From NCBI GenBank assembly GCA_030425195.1, contig JAUIAV010000002.1:1-64000 (forward strand): a stretch of DNA of 64,000 bases, read 5' to 3'. Positions within the stretch are counted from its first letter, which is position 1; each line of letters opens with the position of its first letter. Positions 50,622 through 59,118 of this stretch are shown piece after piece. This DNA comes from Gammaproteobacteria bacterium. Its GTDB lineage: Bacteria; Pseudomonadota; Gammaproteobacteria; Pseudomonadales; Azotimanducaceae. The notes beneath the pieces were generated by a model. The model searched no databases, was not told where the DNA came from, and saw only the letters and a list, made by a program, of their open reading frames with translations. The position numbers and the translations under genes were made by a program.

Positions 50622-51941
50622 ATGACCGCAGCTTCCTCCCCTCGGTATTTGAGCCCGGCCGGCTGGAACCGGCTGCTGCCGGCTCGGACGCCTTCGCCGC
50701 TCGAGGGCGATCTGCAGTGCGACCTGGCTGTGGTGGGCGGTGGCTATACCGGTCTCGCGGCGGCCAGACGCTGGTCCGAACTCGAGCCGGATGCTTCCGT
50801 GGTGGTGCTGGAGGCGTTGAGCATCGGCGAAGGCAATCCGGGGCGCAATTCCGGATTTCTGCTGGAGGTCGCTCTGGCAGAGGATGCGGATTCTTCTGCG
50901 GTTTCGCGGATGGATGCGTGCAACCGGCTGCTCCGGGAGACCATGGCACAGATCGTCGCGCTGGTGGCGGAATCCGGCCAGACCTGCGAGCTCGAGCGTC
51001 GCGGCACCTATCGGGCGGCGGTGGGCGCCGCGGCCCGGAAATCCCTGGCGGGATACCGGCGTTTTCTCGATGCGGCGCGCCTGCCCTATGCGGCACTCGA
51101 TCGCGAGGCACTGGCGGCCAGGATCGGCTCGAGCTTCTACCGGGAGGGGCTGTATTCTCCGGACTGCTATCTGGCCCAACCTGCCGCGCTGATCCGTGCG
51201 CTGGCGGCAACACTGCCTGAGAGCGTCACCGTGGCGGAACAGGCCTGTGTGGACAGTCTTGTCAGAGACGGTGCCGACTGGCGGCTGGACGCCGGCGGTC
51301 ATCAGATCAGAGCCCACCAGGTGATCCTCGCCAACAACGCATTCGCGAAACAGCTGCATCGGGGTGCCGGTCGCGTTGTAGCCATGTATACCTCGGCGGG
51401 CATCACCGAGCCTCTCGATGCCGCCACGCTCACCCGGCTCGGAAGCGACGAGAACTGGGGACTCCTGCCGGCGCACCGGCTGGGTGCGACACTCAGGCGG
51501 ACGTCCGATGGCAGGCTGCTGGTGCGCACTTTCCACCGCTACGAACGTGAAGACGATCCGCGGCAGCTGGACGCGCGCCTCGGCACCTGTCTCATGAGCC
51601 GGTTCCCGGCGCTGCCTCAGCCTGCCTTCGCCAGCGTCTGGTCAGGTGCGGTGGGCTATACCCAGGGCGGCGGACCGCTCTGGGGGGCTCTGGACGAGAA
51701 TGTCTGGATATCCGCCGGCTGCAATGGCGGCGGGGTGGTCAAAGGCACCCTGCTCGGCCGCGCCCTGGCCGAGCGGGCATTCGGGCGGGAGACGGTGGAC
51801 GTTCCCGGCCTGTTCGGCGCTGCCCGGTGGCTGCCGCCGGATCCTTTCCGGCGGATCGGCTACGAGGCGGCTGCGCGCTGGCAGGCGAAGGCAGGCAGGG
51901 CAGACGCGCTGGGAGAACGCGCACGGGAGGGAGAATCGTGA
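50622..51941 (+). CDS. FAD-dependent amine oxidoreductase (DAO/PuuB-like)
   Basis: A 439-residue D-amino-acid-oxidase family flavoprotein. The FAD-binding dinucleotide motif is LAVVGGGYTGLAAARRW (about residue 38), followed by NPGRNSGFLLEVAL. The C-terminal GYTQGGGPLWGALDENVWISAGCNGGGVVKGTLLG is conserved in gamma-glutamylputrescine oxidase-like proteins. Overlaps the NhaC gene by 4 bases. Oxidises an amine or gamma-glutamyl amine; the exact substrate is not certain. Confidence 0.88.
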   Translation: MTAASSPRYLSPAGWNRLLPARTPSPLEGDLQCDLAVVGGGYTGLAAARRWSELEPDASVVVLEALSIGEGNPGRNSGFLLEVALAEDADSSAVSRMDACNRLLRETMAQIVALVAESGQTCELERRGTYRAAVGAAARKSLAGYRRFLDAARLPYAALDREALAARIGSSFYREGLYSPDCYLAQPAALIRALAATLPESVTVAEQACVDSLVRDGADWRLDAGGHQIRAHQVILANNAFAKQLHRGAGRVVAMYTSAGITEPLDAATLTRLGSDENWGLLPAHRLGATLRRTSDGRLLVRTFHRYEREDDPRQLDARLGTCLMSRFPALPQPAFASVWSGAVGYTQGGGPLWGALDENVWISAGCNGGGVVKGTLLGRALAERAFGRETVDVPGLFGAARWLPPDPFRRIGYEAAARWQAKAGRADALGERAREGES

Positions 51942-53338
51942 GTGAATCCATGGGCCTGCTGAGCCTGCTACCGGCGGGTATTGCCATTCTTCTGGCTTTC
52001 CTCACCCGGAACACCATCTTCTCACTGGCCGCGGCCTGCCTGATCGGTGTGCTGGTGGCCGGCGAGGGACTGATCGGATTTCCCAACCTGCTGAAGAACG
52101 TTCTCGGCACCACGGCGTTCTCCTGGATATTCCTGCTGGAGATATTCATCGGTGTCACCATCGCGTTCTTTCAGCGCACGGGCGCGATCGCCAACTTCAG
52201 CCGCTGGGTGGAAAGCCGCACGCTCAACCGGATGCGGGTGCAGCTCATCGCCTGGGTGATGGGCATGTTCGTATTCTTCAGCGATTACTTCTCGCCACTG
52301 TTCGTGGGCGCGACCATGCGGGATCTGTCGGACCGACACCGGATCTCCCGGGAAAAACTCGCCTACATCGCCGACTCGACGTCAGCGCCCGTGAGCGTGC
52401 TTGTGCCGGTGACCGGCTGGGCCGTGTTCATTGCGGGTCTTCTTATCGGCATGGGCCCGGTGGAGGATGCGGTGGATGCCATGGGCGTGTTCGTCGCGTC
52501 CATTCCCTACAACTTCTATGCGCTGCTGGCGGTGGGCATGGTCGGGCTGATCGCCGCGAAAATCATCCCTGACTTCGGACCCATGAAGGCGGCCGAGGCA
52601 CGGGCCCAGGAGACCGGCAAGGTGTTCCGGGACGGTGCCGAACCGCTCATGGGGGAGGAGCTCACGGAGATCCAGGTGTTTCCGGCCATCCGGACCAGCC
52701 TGTTCTGGAACTTCGTGCTGCCGGTGCTGGTGGTGATCGGCGTCGGAATCGGCACTTTCATCCTCACGTCCACGGCCATGACCATGGAGGCCTTCCTGCT
52801 CTCCTCGGTAATCGCCGGCATCATCATGCGTGTCCAGGGCATACCGCTGCCGGACATCATGAAGACGGCGGTGGCCGGTGTGAAAGGCGTGATGCCGGCG
52901 GTGATCATTCTGGCCTTCGCCTATGCGTTGAACGACCTGTCAAAGACCATGGGGACGGCCCAGTTCATCGTTTCGGTCACGGAGTCCTGGCTGACACCCG
53001 CCCTGCTCCCCGGTCTCACCTTTCTGATCGCCGGCGTCATTGCGTTCTCCACCGGAACCTCCTGGGGTACCTTCGCCATCCTGATGCCGATCAGCGTGCC
53101 CATAGCCTTCACCTTCGCGGGGGGTGAAGCCGGGCCGGTGGTGTACGCGACCATCGCCGCGGTGGCTGGCGGGGGCGTATTCGGCGATCACTGCTCGCCG
53201 CTGTCGGATACCTCCATCCTGGCCTCCACGGGTGCAGCCTCCGACCACATCGATCACGTGAAAACGCAGATTCCCTACGCCTTTCTGATCGGCCTGCTGA
53301 GTCTCGTCGTGTACCTCCTGTTCGGCCTGTTGATCTGA
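51938..53338 (+). CDS. NhaC family Na+/H+ antiporter-like transporter
   Basis: A 466-residue polytopic membrane protein with about 12 helices. The conserved FFSDYFSPLFVGATMRDLSDRH and GDHCSPLSDTSILASTGAASDHIDHVKTQ regions mark the NhaC/YuiF family. GTG 51938 has GGGAGGGAG upstream and overlaps the oxidase stop. Since it is coupled to an amine oxidase, it may import an amine or amino acid rather than only exchange Na+ and H+. Confidence 0.92.
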   Translation: MSESMGLLSLLPAGIAILLAFLTRNTIFSLAAACLIGVLVAGEGLIGFPNLLKNVLGTTAFSWIFLLEIFIGVTIAFFQRTGAIANFSRWVESRTLNRMRVQLIAWVMGMFVFFSDYFSPLFVGATMRDLSDRHRISREKLAYIADSTSAPVSVLVPVTGWAVFIAGLLIGMGPVEDAVDAMGVFVASIPYNFYALLAVGMVGLIAAKIIPDFGPMKAAEARAQETGKVFRDGAEPLMGEELTEIQVFPAIRTSLFWNFVLPVLVVIGVGIGTFILTSTAMTMEAFLLSSVIAGIIMRVQGIPLPDIMKTAVAGVKGVMPAVIILAFAYALNDLSKTMGTAQFIVSVTESWLTPALLPGLTFLIAGVIAFSTGTSWGTFAILMPISVPIAFTFAGGEAGPVVYATIAAVAGGGVFGDHCSPLSDTSILASTGAASDHIDHVKTQIPYAFLIGLLSLVVYLLFGLLI

Positions 53339-53388
53339 TGGCGGAGAATTCAGGAAACTGAGGCCCGGACAAGCAGGCGGAGAACAGG

Positions 53389-54261
53389 TTGAAGACGATT
53401 CTTGTGATGGCGCTGATCGCGGCCGCTGGTGCCTGGTGGCTGTTCGCAATGCCCGATGTGGGAGCGCCGGACGGAAGCGGGCACCGGGTGCCGGAGACGC
53501 CGGAAGCCATCGAACGGGGTGCCTATCTGGTGGCCGCGGGCGGCTGCATCAGCTGTCACTCGGGTGTGGAGGATCCGGGATCGCTCAGTGGCGGACTGCC
53601 GCTGGAGTCGGATTTCGGCACCTTCTATGCGCCCAACATCACCCCTGATCCGGCCACAGGTATCGGCGGCTGGACGGCCGGGGATTTTCTGCTGGCCCTC
53701 AAGCACGGGCGCACGCCCGGCGGCAGTTTCTATTTCCCCGCCTTCCCGTACCCGTCCTATGCAGGCATGACGGACGAGGACGCGCTGTACATGGCCGCCT
53801 ATCTGCTCGCGCAGCCGCCGGTGGTGTCTGAGACTCCGGATCATGAACTACCCGGCTGGCTCGGCCGCTGGACGATTGCGGGATGGAATCTGCTGGCGCG
53901 TCTGCTGAATCCCGAGCTGCCCGTCGAGACAGACCCGGTGGTGGCGCGGGGCGCCTATCTTGCCCGTCATCTCGGCCACTGCGGCGAATGTCACACGCCC
54001 AGAAACGGGCTTGGCATCCCGGATCTGTCGCGTGAATTCGGCGGCGGCAGGATTGCGGACGGCAAGGTGGAAGCCATCGACGCCGATGCGCTCAACAACT
54101 GGTCGCAGGACGCCTTTGCGCTCTTCCTGACGCTGGGTCTCAAACCGGACGGGGAGTTCGTCGGCGGCAAGATGGAGCCCGTGATCGAGCACAACACCAG
54201 CCGCCTGACGGAAGATGATCGGAAAGCGATGGTGGCGTTTTTTCTCCGCGGTCAGGACTGA
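53389..54261 (+). CDS. Diheme cytochrome c
   Basis: A 290-residue periplasmic protein with an N-terminal anchor (ILVMALIAAAGAWWLF) and two heme c motifs, CISCH (about residue 54) and CGECH (about residue 198). It resembles the cytochrome subunits of membrane alcohol or aldehyde dehydrogenases (NITPDPATGIGGW motif). TTG 53389 is preceded by GGAGAACAGG. No dehydrogenase gene is adjacent. Confidence 0.9.
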   Translation: MKTILVMALIAAAGAWWLFAMPDVGAPDGSGHRVPETPEAIERGAYLVAAGGCISCHSGVEDPGSLSGGLPLESDFGTFYAPNITPDPATGIGGWTAGDFLLALKHGRTPGGSFYFPAFPYPSYAGMTDEDALYMAAYLLAQPPVVSETPDHELPGWLGRWTIAGWNLLARLLNPELPVETDPVVARGAYLARHLGHCGECHTPRNGLGIPDLSREFGGGRIADGKVEAIDADALNNWSQDAFALFLTLGLKPDGEFVGGKMEPVIEHNTSRLTEDDRKAMVAFFLRGQD

Positions 54262-54297
54262 CCGCATGGAAAGCTGCCACCATGCCCGGGACGACGT

Positions 54298-54786
54298 CTA
54301 TTCGTCGTCCACCCGATAGGAGTCGTGGCAGTTACCACAGCTGCCGCCCAGGTTGCGCAGGCCGCCCAGGGTGGCTGCCTGGTCGCCGCCTGCGGCGGTA
54401 TCCGCGAAGGTCAGAGCAGCCTCTGCGAGGGCTGCGGCCTTGGCGGCGAAATCATCCGGGTTCTCCCAGATCACCGGCAGGGCTTCGGTTTCCACGGCGA
54501 ATGCGCGGGTGTCCATGGCGGCGAAGCGCTCCGGGATCATGGTTGCCAGAACGGCTATCCGTCGGGCATTCCGCTCGGCGACGGCCGCGTCGAACGGCGC
54601 ACCTCGCGCCATGCCGACGATGGGGCCGATGTTCACGGCGAGCAGCTTGAACACGGCCTGCCGGTTCTCGGTGGCCGTGACCGCCTGCTGTTCCGGCGTG
54701 GGTCCTTCCTCCGCAGACAGGCTGGTGGCGAACAGCGCGCTCAGTACGGATGCCGCGATGATTATCTTTCTTCCCTGATTGGGCAT
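54298..54786 (-). CDS. Cytochrome c' (class II)
   Basis: A 162-residue protein with a signal peptide. A four-helix bundle ends in the C-terminal heme motif CGNCHDSYR, the class II layout. AGGAGAGG precedes ATG 54786; earlier in-frame starts are not favoured. Cytochromes c' bind NO and may protect against nitrosative stress. Convergent with the diheme cytochrome. Confidence 0.92.
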   Translation of the reverse strand: MPNQGRKIIIAASVLSALFATSLSAEEGPTPEQQAVTATENRQAVFKLLAVNIGPIVGMARGAPFDAAVAERNARRIAVLATMIPERFAAMDTRAFAVETEALPVIWENPDDFAAKAAALAEAALTFADTAAGGDQAATLGGLRNLGGSCGNCHDSYRVDDE

Positions 54787-54868
54787 GGGGTTCCTCTCCT
54801 GTTGAAGGGTCATGTGTCTCCTTCGGGGATGGTGACCGAACACTGGCGCGCCGGCAAGCGCGTTCCGA

Positions 54869-55417
54869 TCAGTCCGAGTCCGCCTGGTCCGGGAACATGG
54901 CGTCCCAGTCGAAGACCTCGACGCGTTCGCCGGCCAGTGTGTAGGCGGCTTCCGCCAGCTCGGTGCTGGATGCTGAAGTGCTGATCACGCCGGTGACCCA
55001 GTGCGGCCCGTAGGGGTCTTCCACGGCCACCGGCTCCGGCAGGGAGACGAACACCACCTGGTTCGGCGGTGGCGGAGGCACATGAATGCAGGCGCCGAAG
55101 TACGGCACCATGAGAAAGTCCTTGAGCTTGTCGCCTTCGAGATTGATAGGCACCAGGTATCCGGGCAGCTTCACCCGCTGGCCGTTGAGCTCGTTGACCA
55201 CAGGTGCCTCCGCCATGGCTGTGGCCTGGGGCGGGGCCGCATCGAAGAAGTGATCCACGGACACGCTGGGCGGGATCCAGCCCTCCGGGAGCAGGTCGTC
55301 CCAGGTGATCTGGCGCACGTCACCGGCGGCGGTCTCTGCTGCGGGAGCGACGGCAGGCGACAGAAGCGCCAGGAGAAGGGCGAGGGCCTGAAAAAAGTTG
55401 CGGATGGTCGATGGCAT
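54869..55417 (-). CDS. DUF3299 periplasmic protein
   Basis: A 182-residue secreted protein (signal peptide to about residue 27). It contains ITWDDLLPEGW, VKLPGYLVPI and VPYFGACIHVPPPPPNQ, the DUF3299 signature. Unknown function. Third gene of an operon with the M1 peptidase and DUF6702. Confidence 0.92.
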   Translation of the reverse strand: MPSTIRNFFQALALLLALLSPAVAPAAETAAGDVRQITWDDLLPEGWIPPSVSVDHFFDAAPPQATAMAEAPVVNELNGQRVKLPGYLVPINLEGDKLKDFLMVPYFGACIHVPPPPPNQVVFVSLPEPVAVEDPYGPHWVTGVISTSASSTELAEAAYTLAGERVEVFDWDAMFPDQADSD

Positions 55418-55428
55418 GCGTGGTACGG

Positions 55429-55959
55429 CTAGCGGCTGGTCAGATCCAGGCTGAGTGTGGAGACGGTATCCCGGAAGGTCAACGTCCGGACGGGCCCCGC
55501 GCCTTCCACGTTCACGGTGTTCACCTGGTCCGGCCAGAGGTCCCGCAGGGCTCCGTGGGAGATGTGCAGGGTGATGAGCGGTACGTCCGGCAGGCGGGTG
55601 GCCTGGTACACCCAGAGAAAGTCACCGTCGATCTCGGTGCCGCGCAGGGTCAGCGGCACAGGGCTGCCCGCACCATCGGCCAGCGTGAAACGCTCGTGTA
55701 CGTAGAGACCGAACCGCTGCCGATCCTCGTCGTTCTCGAAGAGGTTCGCGCCACGGCCGGCGATCTCCGCAGCCACCTGTTCGGCGTCGTGCAGGTAGAA
55801 CCGGTGCATCACCTCGATCCTCCCGGACCGGTCATTGAAGAGCACGGTGGTGAAAGCGGCCTTCAGCCGGTGCGCGACGGCGTCCTGGATGCTGAGGCTG
55901 ATGATCAGCCCGACGGCCAGCAGCGGCAGACGGCGTGCACCTGCCTGTCGCCATCTCAT
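55429..55959 (-). CDS. DUF6702 family protein
   Basis: A 176-residue secreted protein: signal peptide LLAVGLIISLSIQDAVAH, then HRLKAAFTTVLFNDRSGRIEVMHRFYLHDAE, the DUF6702 pattern. ATG overlaps the M1 peptidase stop by 4 bases. Function unknown, commonly beside M1-type peptidases or thiol redox proteins. Confidence 0.87.
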   Translation of the reverse strand: MRWRQAGARRLPLLAVGLIISLSIQDAVAHRLKAAFTTVLFNDRSGRIEVMHRFYLHDAEQVAAEIAGRGANLFENDEDRQRFGLYVHERFTLADGAGSPVPLTLRGTEIDGDFLWVYQATRLPDVPLITLHISHGALRDLWPDQVNTVNVEGAGPVRTLTFRDTVSTLSLDLTSR

Positions 55960-58517
55960 CCGCCGGGGTTCTGATCGACGGCCGCCGATCGCATCGGCAC
56001 CGGGTCGTCGGCACCGGTGCGGGCTGCGGGTATGGCGTCCGGACCGTCCATCTTGTCCGCATCCGCCTTGAGCGGAACGGTTGCGTCATACATCAGATCC
56101 CTGTCCGGAATGTTGCCGGGTTCCGGCGGCGGGTCGAAGATCTCGAGCCGGGAGGGGATGATCCTGCGCGGATAGTGATTGTTGGAAACATCCACGTCTG
56201 CCGTCTCCCAGTGCGGATCCACCTCGATCGCAGTGACGCGTTTCTCCCGGGCGATGAGCTTCATCACCGCGTGCGGGCTCCGGCGCCAGATCTCTGCCGG
56301 CAGATAGAGATCTTCCGTGCTCTCGTCCGCGTAGGTGATCCGGAGGATGATGGGCATGACAAGTCCGCCTACGTTGGAGAATTCCATGACGTAGTAGTAG
56401 AGGTCCTCTTCGACCGCGCGGGCCAGTGCTTCCTGCTTCCAGGCCGGATTGGAGTGCAGCGGTTCGATGAGGGATTCCAGGTAGGCCTCGTAATCGTTGC
56501 GATCCTGATTGGAGACCGTGAACTTGTCGTTCTCGTTGTAGAAATCCTCGAGCCAGGGATAGCGCTCCGTACGCCTGGGCTTGCCTTCGGCCGCGTTGTT
56601 CAGATCGGTCCGGGAGGCGGGCTCGTCGAGATAGGCCTGCCGCTGCTTCGGTGCCTCCGCGTCCGGGTTGCTGCTGTCCACTTTCAGCTCGGTGACGCGG
56701 TCGATGGAGATGTCCACGTGATTGGTGCTGTAGAACCAGCCGCGCCAGAACCAGTCCAGATCCACACCGGAAGCCTCCTCGAGGGTCCGGAACAGATCGG
56801 AAGGCGTGGGCCGTTTGAACATCCAGCGCTGCGCGTACTCCTGGAACGCAAAGTCGAACCGTTCCCGGCCGAGAATGGTCTCCCGGAGAATGTTCAGGGC
56901 AGTGGCCGGCTTGGCGTAAGCGTTGTTGCCGAACTGCAGGACGGACTCCGAGTTCGTCATGATGGGCACCTGGTTTTCGCTCTTCATGAAGTCGACGATC
57001 CATCGGGCCTCGCCGCGCTGTGACGGGTAATCGTCCTCCCACTCCTGCTCGGCGATGAACTGCAGAAAGGTATTGACCCCTTCGTCCATCCACGTCCACT
57101 GACGCTCATCGGAGTTGACGATCATGGGGAAGTAGAAATGCCCGACTTCGTGAATGACCACCCCGATCAGAAAGCGCTTGGTGGCGCGGGAGTAGGTCCG
57201 CTCGCCGTTTTCACGCAGCTCGGTACGGGGGCCATTGAACGTGATCATGGGGTATTCCATGCCGCCGGCCGGACCGTTCACGGACTGAGCTGTGGGATAG
57301 GGGTAGGGGAACGAGAAGCGGGAGTACACCTCCATGGTGTGTATCACCGCCTGGGTGGAGTACCGCGACCAGAGGGGGTCGCCTTCCTTCGGAAAGAAGG
57401 ACATGGCCATCACCAGCGGATTCGACGGATCGTCCTGGTGGTAGCCCTGGGCATCCCAGATGAACTTCCGCGAAGACGCCCAGGCGAAATCACGGACGTT
57501 CTCGGCCTTGAAACGCCAGGTGCGGGTGTCGGTCGCCCGCTCGGACTCTCTCTCCAGCGCTTCGTCGGGTGTGACCACGTAAACGGGTCGATCGGCGTTC
57601 TCGGCCTGCTTGAGGCGCTCCCGCTGGGCGGCGGTCAGCACCTGGCCCGGATTTGCGAGCACGCCCGTACTCGAGACCACATGGTCGGCGGGCACGGTGA
57701 TCGAGACGTCGTAGTCGCCGAATTCGAGGGTGAACTCACCCCGGCCCAGAAATTCCTTGTTGTGCCAGCCCTCGTAGTCGGAGTAGACCACCATGCGCGG
57801 ATACCACTGGGCCAGCAGGAAGATGTCGTTGCCGTCCTCGGGGAAGTGCTCGAATCCGGACCTGGGTGAGACCGCCTTGCCGTCCACCAGATTGTTGGCC
57901 CAGTCGATATCGAGCTTCACCACGGCACCCGGCTTCAGCGGCTCGGGGAGGTCCACGCGCAGCAGCGTGCCGACGACGGTGTGATCCAGGTCCCGACCGG
58001 CGCTCGCCACCTTCGTCAGGGTGACGCCGCTTTCGAAATCGCGCATGAACTGCAGGCGGCGGAGCTCGCCGAACGTGAGCCGCGTGGATTCGGCCACGGT
58101 CTGGGTGAGGGCGTCCATGCTGTCTTCCCGGAACCGGTTCTGGTCGAGCTGCAGCCAGAGATAGCGGAGACTGTCCGGTGAGTTGTTCCTGTAGGTGATG
58201 GTCTGCGATCCCGTGATCCGCCGCGCCTCCTCGTCCAGGCGCACGTCGATCTTGTAGCTGGCTTCCTGCTGCCAGTACTCGTGCCCGGGCCCGCCCGCGG
58301 CATTCCGGTAGGCATTGGGTGTGGGCAGAACCTCGTCGAGCTGACGGAAACGGTCGACGAAGGTTCCCTTCGTCTGTTCCACTGGCGGGATCAGGCCCAG
58401 CACGGGCGGCTGATAGGGTGCGGCTTCGGTTTCCTGTGCGGACAGGGACCCGGACGACAGGCAGGCCGCCAACAGGAGGAGCAGCAGTGGTACGGAGGGA
58501 TGGCGTGGATATCGCAT
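55956..58517 (-). CDS. M1 family zinc metallopeptidase (aminopeptidase)
   Basis: An 853-residue secreted peptidase. ATG 58517 begins a signal peptide of about 29 residues. Exopeptidase-type motif GGMEYP lies upstream of the zinc site HEVGH, with the third ligand glutamate in WMDEGVNTF. A long C-terminal region, not found in the shortest family members, follows. Removes N-terminal residues from peptides in the periplasm or outside. Confidence 0.94.
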   Translation of the reverse strand: MRYPRHPSVPLLLLLLAACLSSGSLSAQETEAAPYQPPVLGLIPPVEQTKGTFVDRFRQLDEVLPTPNAYRNAAGGPGHEYWQQEASYKIDVRLDEEARRITGSQTITYRNNSPDSLRYLWLQLDQNRFREDSMDALTQTVAESTRLTFGELRRLQFMRDFESGVTLTKVASAGRDLDHTVVGTLLRVDLPEPLKPGAVVKLDIDWANNLVDGKAVSPRSGFEHFPEDGNDIFLLAQWYPRMVVYSDYEGWHNKEFLGRGEFTLEFGDYDVSITVPADHVVSSTGVLANPGQVLTAAQRERLKQAENADRPVYVVTPDEALERESERATDTRTWRFKAENVRDFAWASSRKFIWDAQGYHQDDPSNPLVMAMSFFPKEGDPLWSRYSTQAVIHTMEVYSRFSFPYPYPTAQSVNGPAGGMEYPMITFNGPRTELRENGERTYSRATKRFLIGVVIHEVGHFYFPMIVNSDERQWTWMDEGVNTFLQFIAEQEWEDDYPSQRGEARWIVDFMKSENQVPIMTNSESVLQFGNNAYAKPATALNILRETILGRERFDFAFQEYAQRWMFKRPTPSDLFRTLEEASGVDLDWFWRGWFYSTNHVDISIDRVTELKVDSSNPDAEAPKQRQAYLDEPASRTDLNNAAEGKPRRTERYPWLEDFYNENDKFTVSNQDRNDYEAYLESLIEPLHSNPAWKQEALARAVEEDLYYYVMEFSNVGGLVMPIILRITYADESTEDLYLPAEIWRRSPHAVMKLIAREKRVTAIEVDPHWETADVDVSNNHYPRRIIPSRLEIFDPPPEPGNIPDRDLMYDATVPLKADADKMDGPDAIPAARTGADDPVPMRSAAVDQNPGG

Positions 58518-58635
58518 GTAACTGTTCTTTTCCTGGCGGTCTGTGTTCCTGAGAGTGTTTAACGTTGTCAATTGCTCATACCGGGCTATGATCGGCCGGG
58601 ACGAAAGAGAATCGTTCAACGAGAGGAGGAACGAG

Positions 58636-59103
58636 ATGTCCGATTTTCACAGCATCGAGATGCAGTCGATCACCGGCGAGCCGGTCAGTCTATCGAAGTT
58701 TCAGCAAAACCTCTGCCTGATCGTCAACGTCGCCAGCCGCTGAGGCCTCACTCCCCAGTACGCAGGTCTGCGTACCCTGTATCACACCTACAAGGACCGG
58801 GGATTTACCGTTCTCGGCATGCCCTGCAACCAGTTCGGCGCTCAGGAACCCGGCACGGAGGCGGAAATTCTCGAGTTCGTGCAGACGAAGTACGACGTGG
58901 ATTTCCCCATGTTCGCCAAGATCGATGTGAACGGCGACGGCACCTGCGAGCTCTACCAGCTGCTCAAGTCGGCGCACCCTGGTGATATCGCCTGGAACTT
59001 CACCAAGTTCCTGGTGGATGGGGACGGCAACGTGATCGAGCGCTTCGAGCCGAAGACGACGCCGGAGGAGATCGAGCCCAGAGTGAAGGCGCTGCTCGGC
59101 TGA
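58636..59103 (+). CDS. Glutathione peroxidase, predicted selenoprotein (TGA at codon 36)
   Basis: The gene starts at ATG 58636 after GAGAGGAGGA and reads LIVNVASR, then TGA (58741-58743), then GLTPQYAGLRTLY. In glutathione peroxidases this position is always Cys or selenocysteine (NVAS-x-C/U-GLTPQY). The frame stays open after TGA to 59103 with conserved PCNQFG (Gln about 66) and WNFTKF (Trp 120, Asn 121), the other catalytic residues. A hairpin with a GGTC loop follows 14 bases after TGA (see SECIS). Full length 155 residues, normal for bacterial GPx. Reduces peroxides with glutathione or thioredoxin. Confidence 0.92.
58758..58775 (+). promoter_or_regulatory. Bacterial SECIS element candidate
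   Basis: GTACGCA-GGTC-TGCGTAC is a perfect 7-bp hairpin with a GGTC apical loop that starts 14 bases after the in-frame TGA (loop 21 bases after). The apical GCAGGTCTGC is the same as in the E. coli fdhF SECIS recognised by SelB. No bulged U is seen in the stem. Confidence 0.85.
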
Positions 59104-59118
59104 CCGCCCGGGGATGCC

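Noticed and set aside
58741-58743. TGA in the glutathione peroxidase as a nonsense mutation (pseudogene).
   Set aside because: The stop is exactly at the catalytic Cys/Sec codon, both flanks are fully conserved and a SECIS-like hairpin follows. A random mutation would not produce this combination.
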